From: Bordetella parapertussis
GTDB lineage: Bacteria > Pseudomonadota > Gammaproteobacteria > Burkholderiales > Casimicrobiaceae
Direction: 5' to 3'
Assembly: GCA_943331295.2 (NCBI GenBank)
Contig: CALQLA020000002.1
Span: forward strand, 62,001-126,000
Length of the DNA: 64,000 nucleotides
Position 1 is the stretch's first letter, and each line of letters opens with the position of its first letter. The notes under the pieces are model-generated. The model was not told the DNA's origin and did no database searches. It was given only the letters and a program-made list of their open reading frames with translations. The position numbers were made by a program, and so were the translations under genes. Below, in pieces: positions 33,201-42,368 of the stretch.

Positions 33201-33603
33201 GCCAGGCCCGGCGCGAACCGTCCGCGTGCAGCGCCGCGAGCGGCGCCAGCAGGATGTCGTGCGCCGGGTGCGCGACGAGCGCGCCGAGGTGCGCGATGGT
33301 GTGGGCATCCAGCCGCTCGTCGGGATCGAGCATCAGGATCCAGTCGGCGCCGGCGGCGAAGCGCGCCAGCGCCTCGTTTCGCGCCGCGGCGAAATCCTCG
33401 AACGGCGCCGATTCGACGCGCGCGCCGGCGGCGCGGGCGAGATCCGGGGTGCCGTCGGTCGAGCCGGTATCGAGGACGCAGAAATCCCGGGTCGCGGGCA
33501 GGAACTGCGCCAGGAATCCGCCGATCGCGGCGGCCTCGTCGCGCGCGATGGCGACGACGCGGATGACCGGCTCCGTGCCCGTCATGCGCCTGGGGCCGGC
33601 CAT
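30238..33603 (-). CDS. triple GT2 glycosyltransferase with TPR and propeller domains
   Basis: This 1121-residue multidomain protein has, in order: GT2 domain 1 (VVAIARDEAA at 17-26, DTGSTDGTPD at 45-54, DPDERLD), GT2 domain 2 (VVIPTYRRPE at 237-246, LDDDNTW near 320), GT2 domain 3 (LNMIVKNEAA at 467-476, DTGSTDGTPQ, ADADMEL), TPR-like helices about 640-800, and a C-terminal segment about 830-1121 resembling five-bladed propellers of GH130-like phosphorylases (SFTRDGDGF, GFEDCRLFRW, KNWMPLVGD, VHEANDTPQG). The start at 33603 is set by AGGAGG eight bases upstream; ATG 33585 is internal. It probably builds and trims a short glycan on a surface protein, with the collagen-like protein as candidate. 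Confidence 0.83.
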   Translation of the reverse strand: MAGPRRMTGTEPVIRVVAIARDEAAAIGGFLAQFLPATRDFCVLDTGSTDGTPDLARAAGARVESAPFEDFAAARNEALARFAAGADWILMLDPDERLDAHTIAHLGALVAHPAHDILLAPLAALHADGSRRAWPGKPFLFRADAGLRWVFKVHEKLVGSTRQAIVANARIDHALALHDAPRRAAAERRYEALAGQEPYFVDAAYRQRMRDAWPILDYDRAHDDRLGCVVAGPLVSVVIPTYRRPELLQRAVRSALAQDYPNLEVLVVGDHDPCHAEYAGAFASDPRVSVHDLPRNHGPGGAVPRNHALGLARGDLVAYLDDDNTWAPDHLSSLYEAMRAADAAFAFSSMQVDGTDLRFRRPEFQGIDTSCLLHRKALLARYGDWVDNATAGYHHDWELVSRWVDGGERWACTGRATLHYNPATSRQREFILGLAAQRAQELGAAGTVVDAGGAAHRRPGEGPLLCLNMIVKNEAAIIERLLRSVAGVVACCVVCDTGSTDGTPQVIAAFCAARGIACELHAFPFVDFGQARNEALDRARRSPLGFDYLLLADADMELCIDAPDALAALHADAALLRQENATIAYDNVRLLRRGASARYVGATHEALVVDGDVVSLPGWRFVDHADGANRPEKLARDERLLRAVLRRDPGDARAMFYLAQTLQDSGQHQEAAAWYERRVAAAGWDEERWYARYRHAQCLLALGDAPGFVAGCLDAYALRPTRAEPLWRLAGHYAERGQRDAALLLYEQVARMPRPEADRLFLERDAYGDAAAEAISIHGWYSALPARREAGRRACEALAVSAAAAPQRRAAARRNLFFYAQPLASLCSGTRVAAIDFPLPAPWRATNPSFTRDGDGFAGVVRAVNYRIVDGSYDVRDDHGVVRTRNFLVRLAPDLTVTEWREMRDLAPLPRIEAGRVRGFEDCRLFRWRDAWWCTATARDVVADQRAVMVLLRLDAAGDIVAAHPLRGYGDDLHQKNWMPLVGDRLRFVYSLGPTLVLDASAGDGSFIVESGVDPGLAVEHWRGGGPLVPWDAGHLALVHEANDTPQGREYVHRFVALDDCCVPLAATAAFHFHARGIEFAAGLTLDGDALVASYGVGDGSAWVARVPCAAVRDRLQPLSR

Positions 33604-33939
33604 CGCCGCCCCCCTCCTGCGTATCCTGTCGTCGCAGCGCGAATCCCCGGCTCCCGGGCCAGCGCGGGATCCCGGAGACGGCGGATTGCCGGCACCGGGT
33701 CGCGCGGGACGGGCGCACATTACCACACGGCGGAAGCGGTCCGCGCGGCTCCGCGAACGCGGCCCGATCCGGATCGCCGGCGCCACGAAGAGCGATTTCG
33801 GTTCCAGGCTCATCGGGTGAGCTACACCGCGCGTGATAATGTGCCATCGCGGTCCGCAAACACCCCGCAAACATCCTGCAACCAACCCGCAAACACCTCC
33901 CGCACCCCCGCACGCGACCCCCACAGCGCCCCACCCACG
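33604..33939. other. divergent intergenic region with CCGCAAACA-type repeats
   Basis: No gene is supported. A GATAAT hexamer lies at 33835-33840. Downstream, between about 33850 and 33903, the motif CGCAAACA recurs three times, with a variant TGCAACCAA, spaced irregularly before the phosphoesterase gene. It could be a regulator array or simply skewed sequence. An AGGAGG site for the leftward glycosyltransferase lies at its left edge. Confidence 0.4.
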
Positions 33940-35202
33940 ATGAAATTCATCCACGCCGGCGACCTGCACATCGACAGCCCGCTCGACGGGTTGTCAGCGC
34001 ATCCGGATGCGCCCGCCGAGCTGCTGCGCACGGCCACGCGCAGCGCGTTCACCCGGCTGGTGGACCGCGCCATCGAGGAGAAGGTGGCGTTCGTGGTCTT
34101 CCCCGGCGACATCTACGACGGCGACTGGACCGACTTCAACACCGGCTACTTCTTCAACCGGCAGATGGTCCGGCTGAAGGCGGAAGGGATTCCCGTCGTC
34201 CTGCTGCGCGGCAACCACGACGCCGACAACGAGATGACGAAGAAGCTGCCGCTGCCGGACAACGTCCGCACGTTCGGCAGCGCCCGGCCGGAAACCATCG
34301 TGCTCGACTGCGCAGGCGTCAAGGTCGCGCTGCACGGCCAGAGTTTCCGGCAGAAGGCCGTCGTCACCAACCTCGTTCCCGCCTATCCGGCCCCGCTCGC
34401 CGGACACCTCAACATCGGCGTGCTGCACACCGCGCTCGAGGGCTACGTCGCCCATCCCAACTACGCCCCCTGCACGCTCGACGAGCTGCGGCACAAGGGC
34501 TACCAGGTGTGGTGCCTCGGCCACGTCCACGAGTGGGCGATCCTGTGCGAGGACCCGTGGATCGCCTTCAGCGGCAACCTGCAGGGCCGCCACGCCCGGG
34601 AGCCCGGCCCGCGCGGCGCGCTGATGTACACCTGCGACGGCGGCGTGGTCCGCCGGCCCGAGCGCCTGCTGGTCGACGTCGTGCGCTGGGCGGTCGCCGA
34701 AGTGGACATCACCGGCGCGGCGACCCGCGACGACGCCGTGGCGCGGCTGGGGGTGGTCTTCGAGCGCCTTCTGGCCGAGGAAGCAGACGGCCGGCCGCTG
34801 GCGTGCCGGGTGGTGTTCACCGGCAAGTCGGCTGCCCACGGCGCCCTCTTCGGCCAGGGCCGGACGCTGCGCGCCGAAGTCGTGGCGCAGGCGATCAATT
34901 CGGGCGGCGAGATCTGGGTCGAGAAGATCAAGGTCGAGAGCGAACCGGCGCTCACCGCCGCCGCGATCGCCGAGCGCGGCGACGCCATGGCTGCGATGCA
35001 GGCGCTGCTGGCGCAGGCGGCCGGTGATCCCGCGTTCATGGCGTCGCTCGGCGAGGAATTCGCCGTGCTGCTGGGGAAGATGCCGCACGAGTTGCTGGAG
35101 CAGGATCTCCCGGCCCTGCGCGCCGCCCGGAGCGGCGACTTCGCGGCGATCATCGAGGCGGTGGTGCCCAGCGTGCTCGACCGCGTGGCGCAGGAAGGCT
35201 AG
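33940..35202 (+). CDS. YhaO/SbcD-like metallophosphoesterase (DNA end nuclease)
   Basis: This 420-residue calcineurin-like phosphoesterase related to Mre11/SbcD and B. subtilis YhaO has metal-site motifs GDLHIDSP (near 7-14), PGDIYDGD, RGNHD and GHVHE, each visible in order. The C-terminal half is longer than in minimal phosphoesterases and should form the capping and ATPase-binding domain. The ATG 33940 is at the family start. The stop is 3 bp before the start of the SMC-like ATPase, so the two form a nuclease/ATPase pair, and recC, recB and recD follow. Confidence 0.88.
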   Translation: MKFIHAGDLHIDSPLDGLSAHPDAPAELLRTATRSAFTRLVDRAIEEKVAFVVFPGDIYDGDWTDFNTGYFFNRQMVRLKAEGIPVVLLRGNHDADNEMTKKLPLPDNVRTFGSARPETIVLDCAGVKVALHGQSFRQKAVVTNLVPAYPAPLAGHLNIGVLHTALEGYVAHPNYAPCTLDELRHKGYQVWCLGHVHEWAILCEDPWIAFSGNLQGRHAREPGPRGALMYTCDGGVVRRPERLLVDVVRWAVAEVDITGAATRDDAVARLGVVFERLLAEEADGRPLACRVVFTGKSAAHGALFGQGRTLRAEVVAQAINSGGEIWVEKIKVESEPALTAAAIAERGDAMAAMQALLAQAAGDPAFMASLGEEFAVLLGKMPHELLEQDLPALRAARSGDFAAIIEAVVPSVLDRVAQEG

Positions 35203-35205
35203 GCG

Positions 35206-38200
35206 ATGCGCCTCGACCGCCTCGACCTCATCCGCTTCGGCAAGTTCACCGATACCCCGCTCGCGTTCCCCGCGTCGGAGTGCGACCTGCACCTGATCGT
35301 CGGCGCGAACGAAGCCGGCAAGTCCACCGTCCGGCAGGCGATCCTCGATCTCTTCTACAACATCGACCGCTCCTCGCCCTACCGCTTCAAGCACGGCCTG
35401 ACCGAGCTCGAACTCGGTGGCGTGGTGCAGGCGGGCGGCGTCACGCTGCCGTTGCGCCGGCTGAAGCGGAACAAGGATCCGCTGGTCGATCCCGCCGGCA
35501 AGCCGCTGCCGGACGGAACGATGGAGCGGCTCCTCGGCGGCGCCGACCAGAAATTCTACGAGCGGATGTTCGGCCTGAATCACCCGACGCTGATCGCCGG
35601 GGCCAGGGAGCTGCTCAATTCCAGCGGCGACGTGGGGCAGATGCTGTTCCAGGCCGCCGCCGGCGTCACCGGCCTGCACAAGCTGAGGCAGCGCCTCGAA
35701 GCGGACGCCTACGCGCTGTGGGGTGACAGGAAGCGCGGCGACGCGAGCTACTACATCGGGCTGCAGCAGTACCAGGAGGCCGAGAAGCGACTGAAGGAGG
35801 TTGGGGTTTCCAGCGGGAAGTGGCTGGCGGTGAAGCGCGAACAGGACGCCGCCGAGGCCGATGCCGAGGCCGCGCAGGCCCGCTACGTCGCCTGCGAGCG
35901 GGAGCGGCAGCGGCTGGAGCGGGTGCGCCGGGTGGCCGGACCGCTGCGGCAGCGCGAGGAGGCGTCGGCGCTGCTCGCCACCCTCGGCGCCCCGCCCCTG
36001 CTCGATGCCGACGCGGGTGCCGTGTTCGCCGCGGCGGCGACCGAGATCGCGCAGGCCCGAGGCACCCACGACCTGCTCGCCAGGCGCGTCGACGATGAGG
36101 CCGCCGCGCTCGCCGGGATCATCGTCAACACCGTGGTGCTCGACCACCAGGCCGAAATCGAGACACTGGAGGGCCGGGTGGCGGCCTACCTGACAGCGGG
36201 CGAGGACCTGCCCGCCTTGCAGGCGCAGATCGACGCCAGGACGGGCGCGGCGATCTCGCTCGCGCGCCAGATCGACTGGCCGGAGAGCACGCTGGCCGCG
36301 ATCGAGGCAAAGCTGCCGTCGCGCCCGGTGCGCTCCGAATTGCAGGCGCTGTCCCGCACCCACGCCGCGCTGGCGCTGGCGGCAACGCAGGCCCGGGCCG
36401 TGCATGCCGCGAGCCGCGAGACCATCGATGCGCTGAAGGGCAAGATCGCCGGCGCGCCGGCGGCAACGCCGCTGCCGGCGGTGGCGACGGCGCTGAAGCA
36501 GGCGGTGGCGCTGAACCTCGACGAACGCACTGCCCGCACCGTCGAAAAGGTGCAGGCGGGCGAAACCCGGCTGGCCGCGGCGATGGGGTTGCTCGCCCCG
36601 TGGGCGGGCGACGAGCCGACGCTGCGGGCACTGACGCTGCCGCAGGCCGGCGAATGGCAGGAGGTCACCACGCGCCAGGGCGCGCTGGCGGCGCGGCGCG
36701 ACCAACTGGTCGTGGCGCTGCGGGGTAAGCGCGTCGATGCAGCGAAGGCCAAGGCGAGGCTCGATGCCTACACCGAGCAGCACCGGCCCGTGACCGCCGA
36801 GGCGATCGCCACGTCGCGCGACACCCGCGATGCAGTGTGGCGGCAGGTGCGGGCCGGCGAGCTTGCGCCGGCCGCCGCCGGTGACCGCTACGAAGGGCTG
36901 GTGGAGTCCGCCGACCGGCTGGCGGACCAGCGCTATCACGATGCCGCCAGGACCGAACAGGGCCACACGCTGGCCGTGGAGCACGCAGCGCTGCAGGCCG
37001 AGATCGACGAACTGGCCGCGCAGGACGCGGCCACCGAAGGCGCGCTCGCGGCGCTGCGTCAGGATTGGAACCGGCGGATGCAGGCGCTGGGGCTCGAGGT
37101 GTCGGTCGCGCAATTCCCGGCATGGGTGCAGGGCCGCGACCGCGCGCTCGCCGCGGCGGCCGCGCTGGCCGAGGCCCGCGCCGAGCAGCGGGAACTCGCC
37201 GCGGCGTCCCGGGCGTGCGTCGCAGCGCTGCGAACGGCGCTGGCCGACGCCGGTGCCGGCGCGCCGGGGGCGGCCGACCTGCCGCTCCTCATCACGCGGG
37301 CCGAGGCACTGCAGCAGGAACAGGCGGAAGCCGCGGCGCGGGTCGAAAGCTGGCGCGAGCAGCGCGATGCCGCGGAGGTGGCGCTGCCGGCACTCGAGCA
37401 TAACGACAACGCCGCCCGCGAGGCGCTCGACAACTGGCAGGCCGCGTGGACGCGGCAACTGGCCGCGGCCGGGCTCGACCCCGCCATGGGCACGGCAGCG
37501 GCGGCCAATGCGCTCGAGATCCAGACCCAGATCGACGACGCCTGCCGTCACGTGAAGGACAACGCGGCGCCGCGCGTCGTCCAGATGACGCTCGAGCTCG
37601 ACGGCTTCGCCCGGCGCGCCAAGGAGCTGGCCCGGACCTGCGCGCCGGACATCGCGGACCTCGCTCCCACCGAGATCGCCGCGCGCCTGCGCGAACTGCT
37701 GCGTGGCGCGCTGCAGGGCCAGTTGTCGCACGCCAGCACCGCGGCGGCGCTGCAGAAGACGCGCGCCGACCTTGCCGCCGCGGAGGAAGCCCGGGTGCGG
37801 GCCGAGGCGCGGATCCGGCCGCTCCTCGACGCCGCGCGGGTGGCCACGATCGACGAGCTGCGCGCCGCCATCGCGGCGGCCGACGACTACCGCGCGGTGC
37901 ACACGCGAATGACGAACGCCGGGGAAGCGGCCCGCAACGGCGGCGACAACCTGCCGCTGGCGGTGCTGCAGGATGAAGTCGCGGCAGTCGATCCCGCCCA
38001 GATCGAGGTGCTGCTCGAGGATGCCGCCCGCGCCCGCCGGGACGCGCAGGACGCGCGCGACGCCTGCATCCGGCGCCACGCCACCGCCAAGGCAGCGTTC
38101 GACCTCATCGCCGGCCAGGACGACGCCGTCCGCGCCGAGTCTCTGCGGCGCGATGCGATGCTGGGCATGGGCGAGGCGGTCGACGAATACGTGCGCATCA

Positions 38201-38664
38201 CCGTCGGCGCAAGGCTCGTCAAGTGGGCGGTCGACCGCTACTCCGAAGAACAGCAGCAGCCGCTGCTGAAGCGCGCGAGCGGACTCTTCGCGCGGCTCAC
38301 CGACGGCCGGTTCACCAAGCTTTCCGTCAACTTCGAGGCGAGCCCGCCGGCGCTGAACGCGCACCGGGCGGACGGCACCTTCGTCGCGATCGGCGGGCTT
38401 TCCACCGGCACCGAGGACCAGCTGTTCCTCGCGCTGCGGCTGGCCGCCCTCGACCTGCACCTCGATGCCGGGACGCCGCTGCCGTTCATTGCCGACGACA
38501 TCTTCATCAACTGGTCGGACGACCGGGCAGCCGCCGGCTTCGGCGTGCTGGCCGAACTCGCGACCCGCACGCAGGTGATCATGCTGTCGCACCACCACCA
38601 TCTCGTCGACATCGCGCGCCGGCACACCGGCGGCCGCGTCAACGTGATCGAGCTCTCCGCGTAG
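35206..38664 (+). CDS. YhaN/SbcC-like SMC-family ATPase
   Basis: This 1152-residue protein has an N-terminal Walker A GANEAGKST (33-41), a very long Ala/Glu/Arg-rich coiled-coil centre (about 160-960), and a C-terminal ABC-type half with signature-like GLSTGTEDQLFLALRLAAL, Walker B LPFIADDIFINW and the H-loop LSHHHH. This is the Rad50/SbcC layout with the YhaN-type AAA_27 N-terminus. No zinc-hook CxxC is visible at the coil apex, as expected for YhaN-like proteins. Partner of the upstream nuclease in clipping blocked double-strand ends. Confidence 0.88.
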   Translation: MRLDRLDLIRFGKFTDTPLAFPASECDLHLIVGANEAGKSTVRQAILDLFYNIDRSSPYRFKHGLTELELGGVVQAGGVTLPLRRLKRNKDPLVDPAGKPLPDGTMERLLGGADQKFYERMFGLNHPTLIAGARELLNSSGDVGQMLFQAAAGVTGLHKLRQRLEADAYALWGDRKRGDASYYIGLQQYQEAEKRLKEVGVSSGKWLAVKREQDAAEADAEAAQARYVACERERQRLERVRRVAGPLRQREEASALLATLGAPPLLDADAGAVFAAAATEIAQARGTHDLLARRVDDEAAALAGIIVNTVVLDHQAEIETLEGRVAAYLTAGEDLPALQAQIDARTGAAISLARQIDWPESTLAAIEAKLPSRPVRSELQALSRTHAALALAATQARAVHAASRETIDALKGKIAGAPAATPLPAVATALKQAVALNLDERTARTVEKVQAGETRLAAAMGLLAPWAGDEPTLRALTLPQAGEWQEVTTRQGALAARRDQLVVALRGKRVDAAKAKARLDAYTEQHRPVTAEAIATSRDTRDAVWRQVRAGELAPAAAGDRYEGLVESADRLADQRYHDAARTEQGHTLAVEHAALQAEIDELAAQDAATEGALAALRQDWNRRMQALGLEVSVAQFPAWVQGRDRALAAAAALAEARAEQRELAAASRACVAALRTALADAGAGAPGAADLPLLITRAEALQQEQAEAAARVESWREQRDAAEVALPALEHNDNAAREALDNWQAAWTRQLAAAGLDPAMGTAAAANALEIQTQIDDACRHVKDNAAPRVVQMTLELDGFARRAKELARTCAPDIADLAPTEIAARLRELLRGALQGQLSHASTAAALQKTRADLAAAEEARVRAEARIRPLLDAARVATIDELRAAIAAADDYRAVHTRMTNAGEAARNGGDNLPLAVLQDEVAAVDPAQIEVLLEDAARARRDAQDARDACIRRHATAKAAFDLIAGQDDAVRAESLRRDAMLGMGEAVDEYVRITVGARLVKWAVDRYSEEQQQPLLKRASGLFARLTDGRFTKLSVNFEASPPALNAHRADGTFVAIGGLSTGTEDQLFLALRLAALDLHLDAGTPLPFIADDIFINWSDDRAAAGFGVLAELATRTQVIMLSHHHHLVDIARRHTGGRVNVIELSA

Positions 38665-38678
38665 CGCCAGCCCCGCCC

Positions 38679-41600
38679 GTGACCCACGACATCGTTCCCA
38701 CCGCTCCTGCTGCCGCGACGCTGCCGCCCGGGCTGTTCCTGATCCACGGCAACCGGGCCGAATCGCTGCGCGACCTGCTGGTGGCGTGGATGAAACGGCA
38801 TCCGCTGTCGCCGCTGGAGACCGAGACGATCCTGGTGCAGAGCAACGGCGTCGCCCAGTGGCTGAAGCTGGCGCTCGCGGCCGACCCCGCGGACGGCGGC
38901 TGCGGCATCGCGGCGTCGATGGCGTTCTGCCTGCCGTCACGCTTCGTCTGGCAGGCCTATCGCGCCGTCCTCGGCCGGGATGCCGTGCCGGAGACGTCCC
39001 CGTTCGACAAGACGCGGCTGTCGTGGCGGCTGATGCGGCTGCTGCCGCAGGTGGTGTCCGAGCCGGCGTATCGTCCGCTCGCGAGCTACCTGCACGCGGA
39101 CGCCGACCTGCGCAAGCGGTTCCAGCTCGCGGAGCGGCTGTCGGACCTGTTCGACCAATACCAGGTGTATCGCGCCGACTGGCTCGCCGCGTGGTCCGAC
39201 GGCAGCGACGTGCTGATCGACGCGCGCGGCAGCGCGACGCCGTTGCCCGCCGACCAGGCGTGGCAGCCCGCGTTGTGGCGGCGCCTCGTCGCGGACGTCA
39301 AGGCCGGCCCTGCGCCGCGCGCGGGCGGCGGCGACCCGCCCGCGCTCTCCGGCGGTCGCGCCGGGGTGCATCGCGCGTTCGTCGAGCGCGTCGACGCGCT
39401 CGCGGGTGCACCGCGACCGGCCACGCTCCCGCGCCGCGTCCTCGTCTTCGGCATCGCATCGCTGCCGCTCCAGACGCTCGAGGTGCTGGCGCGGATGGCG
39501 CAGTGGTCGCAGGTGCTGGTCTGCGTGCCGAATCCCTGCCGGCACTACTGGGCCGACATCGTCGCCGGACAGGACCTGCTCCGCGCGAGCCAGCGCCGGC
39601 AGGCGCGCAAGGCGGGCTCGCCGCGCGTGCTGACCGAGGACGACCTGCACCTGCACGCGCATCCGCTGCTCGCCGCCTGGGGCAAGCTGGGACGCGACTA
39701 CATCGGGCTCCTCGACCTGCACGACGACGCCGGGAAGCGCGACGCCTACCAGCGCGCATTCACCGAGCTGGGCCAGTCGATCGACCTCTTCGCCGGCGAC
39801 GACGGCAGCACCGTGCTGCGGCAGATCCAGGGCGACATCCTCGAACTGCGATCGATGCCGGAGATCCGTGCCGCGCAGCGGACGATCGACCCGGCGCTCG
39901 ACCCGTCGTTGCGGTTCCACGTCGCCCACAGCCCGCAGCGCGAGGTCGAGATCCTGCACGACCAGCTGCTGGCGGCGTTCAGCGCCGACCGCAGCCTGCG
40001 CCCGCGCGACGTGATCGTGATGGTCCCCGACATCGACGCCTACGCGCCGCACGTGCAGGCAGTGTTCGGGCTGCCGGCGGCGGACGACCCGCGCCACATC
40101 CCGTTCAGCCTGTCCGACCGGGGCCAGCGCCATTTCGACCCGCTGGTCCACGCGCTCGAACTGCTGCTCGGCCTGCCGCAGTCGCGCCTGGCCGTCAGCG
40201 ACGTCCTCGACCTCGTCGAGGTGCCGGCGCTGCGCGCGCGCTTCGGCATCGCCGACGACCACGTGCCGCTGCTGCACCGCTGGATCCGCGAGGCCGGCAT
40301 CCGCTGGGGACTGCACGGCGAGCATCGCTCGACGCTCGACCTGCCCGGCACGCTGGACGCCGCGCCGAACACCTGGCTGTTCGGCCTGCGGCGCATGCTG
40401 CTGGGCTATGCGACGGGGCAGGACGGCGCGGCCTGGGGCGAAATCGAGCCGTACGGCGAGATCGGCGGCCTCGACGCCGCGGCGCTGGGGCCCCTCGCCA
40501 CGCTGCTCGAGCGGCTGGAGGAAACCTGGCGCGACCTCTGTCGCCCGGCGACCGTCGGCACATGGTGCGCGCGGCTCTCGGACCTGCTGCACGTGTTCTT
40601 CGATGCCGGCGACGCGGGCGACGCCTACACGCTGAGCCGCCTCGACGCCGCGCTCGACGACTGGCAGCAGGCCTGCGACGAGGCCCGCTACGACGACGAA
40701 TTGCCGCTGTCGGTCGTCGCGCTGCACTGGCTCGCAAGCCTCGACGCCGGCGGGCTCAGCCAGCGCTTCTTCGGCGGCGCGGTCACCTTCGCCACGCTGA
40801 TGCCGATGCGCGCGATTCCGTTCCGCCAGGTGTGCATCCTCGGCATGAACGACGGCGACTATCCGCGCACCCGCAATCCGCTCGACTTCGACCTGATGGG
40901 TCGCGAGTACCGGCCGGGCGACCGCTCGCGGCGCGAAGACGACCGCTACCTGTTTCTTGAAGCCCTGCTGTCCGCCCGCGATCGCCTGTACCTGTCGTGG
41001 GTCGGGCGCAGCATCAACGACAATACCGAGCGACCGCCGTCGGTGCTCGTCGGCCAGTTGCGCGATCATCTGAAGGCCGGCTGGACGCTCGCGGATGCGC
41101 CGGCGGACGACGGCACGGTCCCGGCCAACGCCGGGCAGGCGCTGCTCGCGGCGCTCACCTGCGAGCATCCTCTGCAACCGTTCAGCCCGGCCTACTTTCC
41201 GCCGCGCGTGGATGCCGGCCTCCCGCCGCCGGCGTTCTTCACCTACGCGCGCGAGTGGCAGCCTGCCGGCGCGCCGGCAGCCGGCGCGGCCGCCGGCGAC
41301 GCCACCCCGCTGGCCCCGCTGCAAGCCGACGAGCCGCTGACGCTGCGCGCGCTCGAGAGCTTCCTGAAGGACCCCGTCAAGGCCTTCTTCGGGCAGCGGC
41401 TCGGCGTGCACTTCGAGGCGGACGACCCCGCCGGCGAGGATGTCGAGCCGTTCGAGCTCGACGGGCTGCAGCGCTGGCAACTGCAGGACGAACTGATCCG
41501 CAACGAGGCCGACGCCGTCGTGCACGACGGCGACGGCCTCGCGCGCCGCGCCGCGACGGTGGCGGCGATCAGGCGCCGCGGCGTGCTGCCGGCGGGCGCC

Positions 41601-42368
41601 TTCGGCACGCGCGTCACCGACGAGTTGCAGCAGCCGCTCGACGACCTGTTCGCCGAATATGCGAGCGCGCTGGCGCGCTGGCCGGAGGCGCAGGATGGCG
41701 AGGTCGAACTGCGCTTCGAGCAGATTGTCGACGGCCGGCGCATCGAGGTCGCGGACTGGCTGGGCGGGCTGCGCCGCAGCGGGGCCGGCGGCAAGGAACC
41801 CGCGGATGGCGCCGCCATGGGCGGGGATCTCGAAAGCGACAGCGACGCCGGCGTCGTCGCGCTGGAAGCGAGCGCCCTGCTCGACGCCGACGGCCGGTAC
41901 CGCGGCGACAAGATGGTCCGGCACTGGGTGCGCCACCTCGCGCTGCACGTCGCGGTCGGCCCGGTGACCACCGTCGTCGTCAGCAAGAAGGGCTTGGTCG
42001 AGCTCCTTCCCCGCGATCCCGCCGAAGCGCGGCAACGGTTGGCGGACCTCGTCTGCGCCTGGCACGACGGTATGCGGCGGCCGCTGCCGCTGGCCACGCG
42101 GACCGCCTTCGCGTGGCTGCGGGCGTCGCCGCAGCCGGGCGCGGACCCGGACAAGGCGCGGACCGCGGCGCGCAAGGAATACGAAGGCGGGTTCAGGCCC
42201 ACCGGCGAACGCGACACCAGCCCCTGCCTGCGCCGCGCCTGGCCCGATTTCGACGCACTGGCGTCCGGCGGCGAATTCGAAGCCCTCGCGCAGCACCTGC
42301 TGCGCCCGCTGCAGGAGGCCCTGCACGAAAAGGCCGCCCGCAACGCCGTCGCCAAGGCGGCGAAGTGA
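38679..42368 (+). CDS. recC: exodeoxyribonuclease V gamma subunit (RecC)
   Basis: This 1229-residue RecC homologue has the N-terminal inactive helicase-like region (GLFLIHGNRAESLRDLLV, ETILVQSNGVAQWLK, IAASMAFCLPSRFVWQAY) and later VCILGMNDGDYPR and PLDFDLMGREYRPGDRSRRE, which are conserved in RecC. RecC scans for Chi and splits the strands between RecB and RecD. The start is inferred as GTG 38679, 14 bp after the ATPase gene. The next in-frame ATG lies well inside the conserved region. The 3' end overlaps the GTG of recB. Confidence 0.92.
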   Translation: MTHDIVPTAPAAATLPPGLFLIHGNRAESLRDLLVAWMKRHPLSPLETETILVQSNGVAQWLKLALAADPADGGCGIAASMAFCLPSRFVWQAYRAVLGRDAVPETSPFDKTRLSWRLMRLLPQVVSEPAYRPLASYLHADADLRKRFQLAERLSDLFDQYQVYRADWLAAWSDGSDVLIDARGSATPLPADQAWQPALWRRLVADVKAGPAPRAGGGDPPALSGGRAGVHRAFVERVDALAGAPRPATLPRRVLVFGIASLPLQTLEVLARMAQWSQVLVCVPNPCRHYWADIVAGQDLLRASQRRQARKAGSPRVLTEDDLHLHAHPLLAAWGKLGRDYIGLLDLHDDAGKRDAYQRAFTELGQSIDLFAGDDGSTVLRQIQGDILELRSMPEIRAAQRTIDPALDPSLRFHVAHSPQREVEILHDQLLAAFSADRSLRPRDVIVMVPDIDAYAPHVQAVFGLPAADDPRHIPFSLSDRGQRHFDPLVHALELLLGLPQSRLAVSDVLDLVEVPALRARFGIADDHVPLLHRWIREAGIRWGLHGEHRSTLDLPGTLDAAPNTWLFGLRRMLLGYATGQDGAAWGEIEPYGEIGGLDAAALGPLATLLERLEETWRDLCRPATVGTWCARLSDLLHVFFDAGDAGDAYTLSRLDAALDDWQQACDEARYDDELPLSVVALHWLASLDAGGLSQRFFGGAVTFATLMPMRAIPFRQVCILGMNDGDYPRTRNPLDFDLMGREYRPGDRSRREDDRYLFLEALLSARDRLYLSWVGRSINDNTERPPSVLVGQLRDHLKAGWTLADAPADDGTVPANAGQALLAALTCEHPLQPFSPAYFPPRVDAGLPPPAFFTYAREWQPAGAPAAGAAAGDATPLAPLQADEPLTLRALESFLKDPVKAFFGQRLGVHFEADDPAGEDVEPFELDGLQRWQLQDELIRNEADAVVHDGDGLARRAATVAAIRRRGVLPAGAFGTRVTDELQQPLDDLFAEYASALARWPEAQDGEVELRFEQIVDGRRIEVADWLGGLRRSGAGGKEPADGAAMGGDLESDSDAGVVALEASALLDADGRYRGDKMVRHWVRHLALHVAVGPVTTVVVSKKGLVELLPRDPAEARQRLADLVCAWHDGMRRPLPLATRTAFAWLRASPQPGADPDKARTAARKEYEGGFRPTGERDTSPCLRRAWPDFDALASGGEFEALAQHLLRPLQEALHEKAARNAVAKAAK

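Noticed and set aside
33994-38940. Minus-strand open frame of 1648 codons antisense to the YhaO/YhaN genes
   Set aside because: Composition is dominated by Arg, Gly, Ala, Val and His runs typical of antisense shadows in high-GC DNA. The plus strand carries clear nuclease and ATPase motifs.
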